From positions 1 through 41,929 of the forward strand of contig CACHEI010000019.1 in assembly GCA_902578815.1 (NCBI GenBank): DNA of 41,929 bases. Reading direction: 5' to 3'. Positions 27,101 through 34,309 of the stretch are shown here, one piece after another. The notes under the pieces were generated by a model. The model had not been told where the DNA came from, made no database searches, and worked only from the letters and a program-made list of their open reading frames with translations. The translations under genes were made by a program, and so were the position numbers. This DNA is from an uncultured SAR116 cluster alpha proteobacterium. GTDB taxonomy: Bacteria > Pseudomonadota > Alphaproteobacteria > Puniceispirillales > Puniceispirillaceae. Positions within the stretch are counted from its first letter, which is position 1. Every line of letters begins with the position of its first letter.

Positions 27101-27583
27101 CTAGCCTCGGAGCCCAATTATTGGTGTCGATGGTTGAGGTTCCATGTCCCAGGGGAAGAAAATCCAGGTATCTTGTGACACCTCGGTAACGAAGGTATCG
27201 ACAAGAGGCCGGCCAGCAGGCTTTGCGTAGACTGTCGCAAAATGTGCTTCTGGCATCATCTGCCGCAAAGCCTTTGCGGTCTCACCAGTGTCAACCAGAT
27301 CATCGACAATCAACCAGCCCTTGCCCTGTTTAGCCATGTCAGCAGACTTTAGAACTTCAAGTCCACCCCTGTCCTGCCCGTGATAAGAGGAGATACAGGC
27401 TGTTTCGATCACTCTGATTTCCAGTTCGCGCGCGACGATTGCTGCTGGTACAAGGCCGCCCCGTGTCACAGCCACCACCCCGGTGAAAGGACCCAGTTCG
27501 AGCAAGCGCCATGCCAGCGCTTTTGACGTCCGATGAAGTTCTTCCCAGGAAACAGGAAACGACTTTTGATAGGAATCTGACAT
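27101..27583 (-). CDS. gpt: Xanthine phosphoribosyltransferase (XGPRT)
   Basis: 160 aa. The PRPP-binding loop is [37 protein letters not shown] is the N-terminal conserved region, and FFPWDME near the C-terminus is characteristic of Gpt. It salvages xanthine and guanine to nucleotides with PRPP at the inner membrane face. It is a stand-alone gene: a decayed kinase gene lies downstream, and about 262 nt without a recognisable gene separate it from the tRNA-Arg genes upstream. Confidence 0.93.
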   Translation of the reverse strand: MSDSYQKSFPVSWEELHRTSKALAWRLLELGPFTGVVAVTRGGLVPAAIVARELEIRVIETACISSYHGQDRGGLEVLKSADMAKQGKGWLIVDDLVDTGETAKALRQMMPEAHFATVYAKPAGRPLVDTFVTEVSQDTWIFFPWDMEPQPSTPIIGLRG

Positions 27584-27771
27584 GTCAATGGCCCAACAAA
27601 CTGAATAAGCTAGGCGCCAGACTTTAATGTTGTTGCGATCAATGACAAGCCGATTCGTAAAAATAAACTGCCTCTGGAGCGGGAAACAGACCGTTCTTCA
27701 AGAAGCTTTTCAGCGACCATGGCCGCATCACTGCATAGCGATGTCCCATATGAAAGAGCTGGATAAAGGGG

Positions 27772-27800
27772 TTGCATGCACCGATGTGTTGGCCTATCGT
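27772..27800 (+). promoter_or_regulatory. Putative promoter of the tRNA-Arg pair
   Basis: TTGCAT (27772-27777) and TATCGT (27795-27800) are spaced by 17 nt and lie about 45 nt before the first tRNA. The hexamers are moderately good. The rest of the gap between gpt and the tRNA holds no gene that I can support. Confidence 0.35.
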
Positions 27801-27845
27801 GCGCCATCTCCAAGGTGCCGCGTCGAGACGTGGTGTCTGCATGAT

Positions 27846-27922
27846 GCGCTCGTAGCTCAGCTGGATAGAGCACTAGACTACGAATCTAGGGGTCGGGAGT
27901 TCGAATCTTCCCGAGCGCGCCA
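27846..27922 (+). tRNA. tRNA-Arg (anticodon ACG)
   Basis: 77 nt with encoded CCA. The 7-bp acceptor GCGCTCG pairs with CGAGCGC, the anticodon loop is CTACGAA giving ACG, and the T-loop is TTCGAAT. ACG arginine tRNA is edited to ICG by TadA and reads CGU/CGC/CGA. The next tRNA is the same sequence except one base. Confidence 0.97.
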
Positions 27923-27957
27923 TTTCCTCAAATTCGTTGTCTTCTTCGTTTTTAGAG

Positions 27958-27982
27958 TCGGCCACTTTTTTAAAAAGGCCGA
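27958..27982. repeat. Hairpin between the tRNA-Arg genes
   Basis: TCGGCC and GGCCGA arms enclose a TTTTT/AAAAA core. It lies in the 76-nt spacer between the two tRNA-Arg genes and may be a processing or weak termination structure. No T run follows the stem. Confidence 0.3.
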
Positions 27983-27998
27983 AAATACAGATTAAAAT

Positions 27999-28075
27999 GC
28001 GCTCGTAGCTCAGCTGGATAGAGCACTAGACTTCGAATCTAGGGGTCGGGAGTTCGAATCTTCCCGAGCGCGCCA
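27999..28075 (+). tRNA. tRNA-Arg (anticodon TCG)
   Basis: 77 nt with encoded CCA; identical to the upstream tRNA-Arg except that position 34 is T instead of A, so the loop is CTTCGAA and the anticodon TCG (reads CGA/CGG). It is the tRNA nearest to the integrase remnant, which starts 76 nt downstream on the same strand, so it is the likely attachment locus of the island. Confidence 0.95.
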
Positions 28076-28150
28076 TTTCCCATTCTAGAAACCGCAGAAT
28101 GCTTACGTTTTTCCTGTCGTTTTTACGGCGGATACACATTTGGGGATACG

Positions 28151-28960
28151 ATGGGAAAATCAGCCCCCTATCTGTTTCAAAAACGTGGCGTCTACTACCT
28201 GCAGAAAAGAATACCGCAACAACTCGTAGCGAAGCTGGGCCGCATAATCATCCACAAGTCATTGCGCAGCAGATGCCGGACTACTGCCATCACAACTGCT
28301 GGCCTAATCCTGAAGACATTGGACAGGGAATGGCATGAAGCAATGTTCACCATTCCTGATGGTATTGGCGTGATGGATTTCCTGACAAAGCCAAGTATAC
28401 CCGAGCCTACATCGCGTGAGGCAACAGCAACCTATCTGGAGATGAAAGGTAAAGCTGATCGCGTCAGGTTCACCAGGCCAATAGAGCTAATAGTAAGCGC
28501 AATCATTAAGCAGTCAGGCAATCAATTGCTATCAGCCTACACACGTAATGATGCAATCTAGTTCCGTGACAGTCTGATAAAGCGCAAGGTCAGTCTGGTG
28601 TGATGTGGATCTAGAAAATGGGTTTGCATCTCTCTATGACACCAAGAACGGTGAAGATAGACGAGTGCCTCTCACCAGAAGTCGCACAGACGTCCTTCAG
28701 ACAGTTCCACAGACTAATGAACAGGTATTTCCAATCTCTGCAAACTGTTTGCGCCTTGCATGGAACAGAGCACGCAAGAAAGCAGAAATTACTGATTTAA
28801 GATTTCATGATCTGAGACATGAAGCAATGTCACGGTTCTTCGAGATGGGAATGTCAGTTCCAGAAGTTGCATTCATATCTGGACATGAGGATGTGCGACA
28901 GTTTTTTGATATACCCACCTCAATCCAGAGAATGTGTTTAAGAAACATGAGGCGATCTAG
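28151..28960 (+). pseudogene. Tyrosine recombinase/integrase, broken
   Basis: The N-terminus MGKSAPYLFQKRGVYYLQKR matches integrases with the DUF6538 arm-binding domain. The frame ends at TAG 28559-28561, and reading through continues FRDSLIKRKVS, so the core-binding domain is cut and a large middle part is missing. The catalytic domain resumes near 28605 with DTKNGEDRRVPL, LRFHDLRHEAMSRFFE (HxLRH box) and ISGHEDVR. A frameshift in the T run 28902-28907 then separates the final box: in another frame TAT at 28910-28912 starts Y-T-H-L-N-P-E-N-V-F-K-K-H-E-A-I and TAG at 28958. The nucleophilic tyrosine therefore survives in DNA but is out of frame. The protein cannot be active. Confidence 0.88.
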
Positions 28961-29223
28961 AACAGTCCAGAGATATAGTGATAAATGCCATAGACAATGA
29001 CACAAACCACCATCAAAATTATTAAGAGTGTTTGTAGGAAGTCATGCACTAGTGCTTTGACAAAGTGTCTGGTTCTCACTGAACCAAGAGCAAGATAACA
29101 AAGAACTAATGACACTGGAAAAGAAAACCAGAAGACAGTTGAGACAATCCAGAACTTGATGAACCCCATATCCTTAAATGGATTATGATTGTCATTTTTT
29201 GCAATCTGGTTTTCGGTATTCAT
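28957..29223 (-). CDS. Small two-helix membrane protein, unknown
   Basis: 88 aa. A hydrophilic N-terminus (about 20 residues rich in Asn and Lys) is followed by hydrophobic helices near residues 24-46 and 64-86 with a basic connector (VRTRHFVKALVHD). The ATG at 29223 follows AGAGAC at a suitable distance. I do not recognise the family. It converges on the integrase remnant, touching its last bases. As a small island membrane protein it could be an accessory or immunity factor, but there is no direct support. Confidence 0.55.
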   Translation of the reverse strand: MNTENQIAKNDNHNPFKDMGFIKFWIVSTVFWFSFPVSLVLCYLALGSVRTRHFVKALVHDFLQTLLIILMVVCVIVYGIYHYISGLF

Positions 29224-29345
29224 AAAGGTCTCTCTATTGCATTAATAGATTGTGCAATGACCTTACCAATGACGTGATGTTTATCTGATCATTAACATTT
29301 CATGTGTGAGGGCGTTTACTATTTTGCCCTCGTTTTCGGGGACGG

Positions 29346-29432
29346 CGGAGAGAGAGGGATTCGAACCCTCGGTACGCTTACACGTACAACGGTTTTCGAG
29401 ACCGCCACATTCAACCACTCTGCCACCTCTCC
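29346..29432 (-). tRNA. tRNA-Ser (anticodon CGA)
   Basis: About 87 nt with the long variable arm of type II tRNAs (around GTACGTGTAAGCGTAC). Acceptor GGAGAGG pairs with TCTCTCC with one G-T; the anticodon loop CTCGAAA gives CGA, reading UCG. The T-loop is TTCGAAT. CCA is not encoded; the DNA continues CCG. It lies inside the AT-rich island rather than with other tRNAs. Confidence 0.95.
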
Positions 29433-29575
29433 ACGGTAACCTTGTATTTCAATGCATAATTTTATTCAACCCAAGGCGTCTATCTATTAAATTTTGTTTC
29501 TAGGGGTAAAAACATGAGTTTCACTCCACATCTCAGGTACCTATTTCACATCACTTGGTCAAAATGTAAATTTTA

Positions 29576-29686
29576 TTGGACGTACGCCTCGATGGAAAAA
29601 ACTTTGATATTAAGAGGAGGAATTTTCACTGCCCAAATTGCGGTCATAAGACCCTTGTCAAATTAGAAGACGAGAGAAACACATGA
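29576..29686 (+). CDS. Possible zinc-ribbon micro-ORF, unknown
   Basis: A short frame reads ...FHCPNCGHKTLVKLEDERNT and ends TGA at 29684-29686, overlapping the ATG of the next gene as ATGA. CPNCGH is a typical zinc knuckle half. The only usual start in frame is TTG 29576 (36 codons), an in-frame TAA sits at 29567-29569, and no good ribosome site precedes it. It may be a true small protein coupled to the 94-aa gene, or the end of a decayed longer gene. Confidence 0.35.
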   Translation: MDVRLDGKNFDIKRRNFHCPNCGHKTLVKLEDERNT

Positions 29687-29967
29687 CTCGAAGTTTTATT
29701 TCTATCGAAAAACGAAATGATAATGTTTTTGAGGTCAAAGTTGCAGACAGTATAACGACGAGTCATACGGTTACTGTCACCGACAAAGATCTTTATAACC
29801 TCACTGGCGACAGCATAACAAAGATTCAACTGTTAGAGTGCTCCTTCAACTTCCTGCTCGATAGAGAACCAAACACATCTATTCTGTCGTCATTCTATAT
29901 CAACGTAATTTCGAAGTACTTCTCTGACTACAGAGATGGGGTCAGACGATGGTGCGATGAGAGTTAG
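29683..29967 (+). CDS. Conserved small protein of unknown function
   Basis: 94 aa, compact and acidic to neutral, without membrane segments or signal peptide. Its sequence, with VTVTDKDLYNLTGDSI, LECSFNFLLDREPNTSIL and INVISKYFSDY, resembles a family of about 90-residue uncharacterised proteins that I recall from other bacteria and archaea; function unknown. The ATG overlaps the upstream zinc-knuckle frame by ATGA, and the region is AT-rich, in keeping with island origin. Confidence 0.6.
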   Translation: MTRSFISIEKRNDNVFEVKVADSITTSHTVTVTDKDLYNLTGDSITKIQLLECSFNFLLDREPNTSILSSFYINVISKYFSDYRDGVRRWCDES

Positions 29968-30176
29968 AACCAGAGACTGTTATGTCGGCAATGACGCAAA
30001 AGAAATCCTGTATCGGTGTAGATACTAAGACTTGAAGGATTAGGGATTTTTGAGTGGGAAGTGTCTGACAGACGTTAAATCGAGATTTGAAGAAACCTAC
30101 CAGTACGGTGGAGCGTAGAAGAGTAAGAAACGGTGAGAGAATATCCAATATAGAACCTCACTTTTTCGAAAACCCA

Positions 30177-30716
30177 CTAGAATTCATAGCCTATGCCCAC
30201 AAATTTTGGATTCCACGGAAAAGACACTCTTGGGTTATCAAAAGGGAAAAGATCCTCTTTAATGAACTCCTCGACCCAAGAGTCCCAAAATTCCCGATCA
30301 TCTTTTCTGAAATTCTTAAACTCGAATTTATTTAATTGAATCTCTCTATGAAACAACTGAACTTAAATAATATGAACGTCATCTGGTGCAATGTCGGAAT
30401 AGGTCTTGCCTCTGATTTTTATATCTTTAGGTTTTGAGGTGAGAATTATATTTGCACGATCAAGGTAAATCTTCCCTTTTTTGTATGACTTGAGTGCAAC
30501 TTCACGTTTCATGACTTCACCCAGAGTGCTATCCTAAACACTAGCGTCATCATTCAATTCTTTTATAAAACCACCAATCTCTAGGATTATTTCAAAGCGA
30601 CTGATGGTTCTTGTAAGTGAATAATTTGAACCATGGACTAAGGATTTCCTGTCCTGCGTCATGATACGAAAGTCTTTATTTGCTTCTGCAAGACAGTTTT
30701 TTAAAAGATGAAGCAT
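30177..30716 (-). pseudogene. Single reading frame interrupted by two stop codons, unknown protein
   Basis: From ATG 30716 a frame reads MLHLLKNCLAEANKDFRIM and on to IGGFIKELNDDASV, then meets TAG (30536-30534). Without any shift it goes on as DSTLGEVMKREVALKSYKKG, through DIKIRGKTYSDIAPDDVHII, meets TAA (30365-30363), then continues QLFHREIQLNKFEFKNFRKD to GIGYEF and TAG (30179-30177). The three parts have the same composition and join smoothly into about 178 residues. I read this as a recently inactivated gene. The middle part could be translated alone from ATG 30512, which has GGTGAAG before it (49 aa). The competing plus-strand ORF looks less protein-like. Confidence 0.5.
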
Positions 30717-30821
30717 GACGACCGCTCTCAAAATACTTTTTCAAGAAATTAGAAAGAATTTATAATTGAATATTCACTCTTTTTTTGGATTTTAATGCTA
30801 AGTGAAACTGTGAACTAGTTC

Positions 30822-30914
30822 ACTGTCTCATAAGGGTATGATCCAGCGTCACAACTTAATGAGACAGTTTTCATGTCTCAATAGGTTCAAAATTTGTAAT
30901 AAGACTCATACCCT
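30822..30914. repeat. Interlocked inverted repeats with pseudoknot topology
   Basis: Arm A ACTGTCTCAT (30822-30831) pairs with A' ATGAGACAGT (30859-30868). Arm B AGGGTATGA (30833-30841) pairs with B' TCATACCCT (30906-30914). The order A-B-A'-B' makes the two stems interlock. TGTCTCA repeats again at 30874-30880. The region lies between the interrupted minus-strand gene and the MORN-repeat gene and may be a regulatory RNA leader, operator set or replication/att-like site. Confidence 0.5.
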
Positions 30915-31002
30915 AAAGAGTGTAACATGATATGAGCATTTATCTTTGGATGTTTTTTTGTACTCATTTACAGAGATACCGAAGTCAGATTAGAGTTTAG
31001 GT

Positions 31003-31488
31003 ATGAGAACTCTTTACATCACATTTCTAGTTTTATCTTCTCTGCTGTCTCTGCCTAATTCTTGTTACGCACAAAATTTGTTCTGCGAAATAATTAAACT
31101 GAATTGCAAAAATCTCAGTCCTTCTGAACTCGTTGAACGCAATAATCTTTTTTACCCAAAAAATAGTGACACTCCCTTTACTGGAAAAATAAGTCAGACA
31201 TCTGAGGGCTGGATATATGGAAAACTCGATGGTTTCATTAAGAATGGACTGAAAGAGGGTTACTGGCAACAATTCCACCCAAATGGACAATTGCGTTACA
31301 AAGGTCACTACATCGAAGGTCTAAGGCAAGGTTTATGGGAGAGTTACTGGGATAATGGACAATTAGAGATGAAAGGTAACTTTGAGAAAGGCAAGAGAGA
31401 GGGTGTTTGGAGTTATTATAACCAAGATAAAACTATTAATCACATTTTTACTGGGACATACAAAAACGATGTCAGGGTCAATGACTGA
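31003..31488 (+). CDS. Secreted MORN-repeat protein (YwqK-like)
   Basis: 161 aa. A signal peptide (MRTLYITFLVLSSLLSLPNSCYAQ) is followed by a short linker and about three MORN_2-type repeats: LKEGYWQQFHPNGQLRYKGHY, LRQGLWESYWDNGQLEMKGNF and KREGVWSYYNQDKTINHIF. Such repeats form extended beta hairpins and appear in the YwqK 'antitoxin' family, though that label is weak for a secreted protein. It is likely periplasmic or surface located, with unknown partner. Located alone in the island about 90 nt after the interlocked repeats. Confidence 0.82.
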   Translation: MRTLYITFLVLSSLLSLPNSCYAQNLFCEIIKLNCKNLSPSELVERNNLFYPKNSDTPFTGKISQTSEGWIYGKLDGFIKNGLKEGYWQQFHPNGQLRYKGHYIEGLRQGLWESYWDNGQLEMKGNFEKGKREGVWSYYNQDKTINHIFTGTYKNDVRVND

Positions 31489-32237
31489 CAGTCTTTGATC
31501 CGCAAATTCAAATCACAAGAGAACCACCTTTTTGGCTAGGTTTTTTGATTGCTCCGCATATATGCATGAAGACACTTCTACAGTGGTGTGCGGACTTACT
31601 CACTCTCGCTTATACGGTGATTACGACAGAGTTTGTCCAAGTCACTCTCGGTCTGTCGGGAAAATCTAAAAGTCTTGCAGCAGGGATATTTCATCATTTT
31701 TTTCTCCTATAATGTTTCTGCAACTATTTATAAACCCTGTCGACGAACAGACCATGTCCGTGTGGCTGCCCATGAATATATCTCGCCACACCGCCCAGTT
31801 ATTTTGCAGGAGGGGTATCGTCCGACCGCGTACCACCGCCAACCCACTAAAGGTGGTGCAATCGCCTTGGAAAGCTGAGCGCGAGTTTGTAGGATCTTTG
31901 GTAAATTCAGGTCAAAGCTGTTACGAGACCTCTTCCCTAGCGCTTCATTTTCCAAAACATATAATGGAGCGAAGAAAGGTTCGAAGTTAACGATCGGATA
32001 CACATCGTTTGCTTAGCAAGTATAATGATGATCCAAGCGGTAAGCTAAAAACGATTGTGTTGATGAGAAAGCGGCAGACCTCTAGCCGATCTATTCCAGA
32101 CATTTCTTTCTTAACAACCCAAGCAAAAAAAACCAAAATCTGCAGATCACAGTTAATTGACTTAAAACATGGATATCGCAACTTCTCTAACGCACCATAG
32201 TTTGTGATTTTTGTTACCTAACAACCAGCGTTTCAAA
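31489..32237. other. Gene-poor stretch
   Basis: No convincing gene on either strand. Short frames exist but have no recognisable motif or ribosome site. The part near 31735-31880 is richer in G and C than its surroundings and may be a leftover of decayed DNA; a small hairpin (ACCACC/GGTGGT) lies in it. Confidence 0.5.
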
Positions 32238-33275
32238 CTATGAGCGAAGTGCGTCTAATGTCAAATTCAGAACATTTTTTGGCTCGATCGAGTTGATATC
32301 ACTATTTCCAGCTAAATTGCTGCTCCTAGCGGACTTAATTAGTTTAGAGTCAAGTACGGGCAAACTGCTTGAGTAAATCCTTATACATTTTAAGCCCACG
32401 CCAGCAGCAAGATTAATGAGACCAGAGTCGTTTCCCACATACAAATTTGATAGTTGCAGTAAACAAATTACATCATCCAAAGGGCTATCAAATATCAGAC
32501 TTACACGATCTTTTTGTCCACTAATTTTGTCAACAATCTGATCACCAATGTGACGTTCATTCTTACTACCACATAAGATAATTTGACATTTTGGCAGAGC
32601 AATAATTAACTGCTCTATCAACGTTGCAAAATGTTTTGGAGCCCAGCGTCTGTCTGAAGTTGTGGCGCCGACCCCCATAAAGATAATCGGCTTTCCTGAA
32701 CGAAAAAATTCTGATGGAAAAGTCACTTTTTTTTTCAGCGGCATTATTTTTGGATGATCATCTGTAGGTAGTATACCCCTAGCAGCCATTAGTTGGTTGG
32801 TTGCCTGCCTTGGATGAATTCCATTATCAGATTTTAACAATAAACCTCGTTCAGATAGGAATAAGTTTTGAACGCCCATGCCATAACCAAAACAACGTGA
32901 GATACCAGCAAATCGCGCCGCAGCAGCATAACGCCAACTTCGATGTAAAATCCAAACCTCTTGAGGACATATTTGCTTGATTTCTCCTATCAATTTAAAA
33001 AATCCGCTCAGCCCATCATGCTTACCTCTCTCCCCACGTTTTGAACGATCAAGCATTACATGGTTCAAATCTGGGTGTTCATGGAAAATTACCCCCGCAA
33101 ACGATGTCGGCTTTGTCATCAGAAAGACTTCTTTTGACTTAATAGCTTCATCAATCCATGGCTTTACCCAAACAACATCTCCAATTCCGATTACTGGGAG
33201 GATAATCAACACTCTGTCATTTTTTTTCATTGGGGTGCCAAACAGTCTCTTCCCGGTTCTTTCAATTGATTTCAT
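32238..33275 (-). CDS. Glycosyltransferase family 9 (ADP-heptose:LPS heptosyltransferase-like)
   Basis: 345 aa. GT-B fold: N-terminal VLIILPVIGIGDVVWVKPWI (the GxGD loop of heptosyltransferases), and C-terminal FMGVGATTSDRRWAPKHFATL (the G-A/S-x-x-x-x-K-x-W-P region), ILCGSKNE and YVGNDSGLINLAAGVG, the donor-binding D-S-G/T-x-x-x-H-x-A-A motif. The His of that motif is Asn here (SGLINLAAG). It likely adds heptose to the LPS core at the cytoplasmic face. It overlaps the upstream methyltransferase gene by 4 nt (ATGA). With the HldD-like gene it suggests a heptose module in the island. Confidence 0.85.
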   Translation of the reverse strand: MKSIERTGKRLFGTPMKKNDRVLIILPVIGIGDVVWVKPWIDEAIKSKEVFLMTKPTSFAGVIFHEHPDLNHVMLDRSKRGERGKHDGLSGFFKLIGEIKQICPQEVWILHRSWRYAAAARFAGISRCFGYGMGVQNLFLSERGLLLKSDNGIHPRQATNQLMAARGILPTDDHPKIMPLKKKVTFPSEFFRSGKPIIFMGVGATTSDRRWAPKHFATLIEQLIIALPKCQIILCGSKNERHIGDQIVDKISGQKDRVSLIFDSPLDDVICLLQLSNLYVGNDSGLINLAAGVGLKCIRIYSSSLPVLDSKLIKSARSSNLAGNSDINSIEPKNVLNLTLDALRS

Positions 33276-33955
33276 CTTACTTTTTGAATAACGACTTCTA
33301 TTTGGGCCAACGCGTCACTCTTTGCGGTTTGGTCGATCGGATAACCTAGGGATAGCTGAAATTTCAATAACTTTTCTCGTACTGAACGGTTACGAATTCT
33401 TCGCGCCACACTAGATAACTGTCTGTTGAAAAACGTCCTATGATTTTTAGGTTTTTCGTTCTTCGGAAACATCAAATCATAATTGTAGTTTTCATCATAA
33501 ATTCGGTATTCAACAACTTTTGCGTTTGGTAGAGCCTCGCATTCACGTAAAATATCAATTGAAACTGGTGACCAAGTATCATTTTTCCCAATTCTAAAAG
33601 TGCATTTGTGATCTCGATTAAAAATGGACGGCCAGTTAAACTGCTCATATAAGTCCTCATGCGGAACGACAGTAACCATAAAACCTCCAGGCTTAACTAA
33701 CTGCCACCAATGTTGAAGCGCAACCTTTGGCTCATTCATGTGTTCCAAACAATGGCTCGAATGAACACAATCATATTGCTCCGGATTGCGATACCTCAAA
33801 ATATCGTTCGCATCACCTTGATTACGGTCAAAAATCTCAGCATGTGCAACGACAGGATCTGAACCGGCCCCAATATCAATTACACTTCCACCTAAAAACT
33901 TGGAAAAAAAACTTCTTGAGCGCAACGCGTTAGTTTTACTTGCTTCAGTAGCCAT
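33272..33955 (-). CDS. Class I SAM-dependent methyltransferase
   Basis: 227 aa. Motif I is VIDIGAGSDPV, the acidic motif II is near IFDRNQGDAND, and the YDCVHSSHCLEHMNEPKVALQHWWQLVKPGGFMVTVVPHEDLYE stretch (short sections of it) is characteristic of sugar or lipid methyltransferases of LPS loci. It likely methylates a sugar in core LPS or an O-antigen component. Coupled to the GT9 gene by ATGA, divergent from the HldD-like gene. Confidence 0.85.
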   Translation of the reverse strand: MATEASKTNALRSRSFFSKFLGGSVIDIGAGSDPVVAHAEIFDRNQGDANDILRYRNPEQYDCVHSSHCLEHMNEPKVALQHWWQLVKPGGFMVTVVPHEDLYEQFNWPSIFNRDHKCTFRIGKNDTWSPVSIDILRECEALPNAKVVEYRIYDENYNYDLMFPKNEKPKNHRTFFNRQLSSVARRIRNRSVREKLLKFQLSLGYPIDQTAKSDALAQIEVVIQKVR

Positions 33956-34309
33956 TTAAATCGCCATTAATAACAATTACTTCATATTTTCCGCATATTT
34001 GAAACAGGCTACCTGAAATAATACCTTTTTCAAAATTATTCACCTGTTCACTTTATTCATTCGTCTCAAATTACAGACCAAAAATCTTATCAATCCTCTT
34101 GCTTTAAAACAAAAAATAATAAGCTATGGTAAGAAGTTCAAATTTTCTCTAGCGCAAAATTTTCGACAGGAAACACCGCACTTGAATATATTGACCTTGA
34201 TTTTATCAAAAGTTCGTAACAGCTAGCGGATCGAATTAAATCTGCCGATTAGAAAAACAAAATATTCGACCGAAGCTAATCAACCCGTTCACCATTAAGT
34301 TGAAAACAA
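33956..34309. other. Divergent intergenic region
   Basis: About 354 nt of AT-rich DNA between the methyltransferase and epimerase genes. No gene, no clear JUMPstart/ops element and no strong promoter pair could be identified. It must hold both promoters if the flanking genes are expressed. Confidence 0.5.

Noticed and set aside
27958..27982. Rho-independent terminator between the tRNA genes
   Set aside because: The stem is not followed by a T run on either strand; kept only as a hairpin.
27627..27995. 122-aa ORF across the first tRNA-Arg
   Set aside because: The C-terminal half is the typical translation of a tRNA gene (QLDRALDYESRGREFESSRAR), not a protein.
29306..29503. 65-aa ORF with AEREGFEPSVRL
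   Set aside because: This is the well-known false translation of the tRNA-Ser antisense strand.
30087..30335. 82-aa plus-strand ORF
   Set aside because: It overlaps the minus-strand interrupted frame, has no clear ribosome site or motif, and looks less protein-like.
30374..30731. Toxin-antitoxin pair from the 65-aa and 49-aa ORFs
   Set aside because: Both ORFs are in the same frame and continue into each other, so one interrupted gene explains them better.
31728..32003. 91-aa ORFs on both strands
   Set aside because: No motif, no ribosome site, and competing frames of equal length; likely noise.
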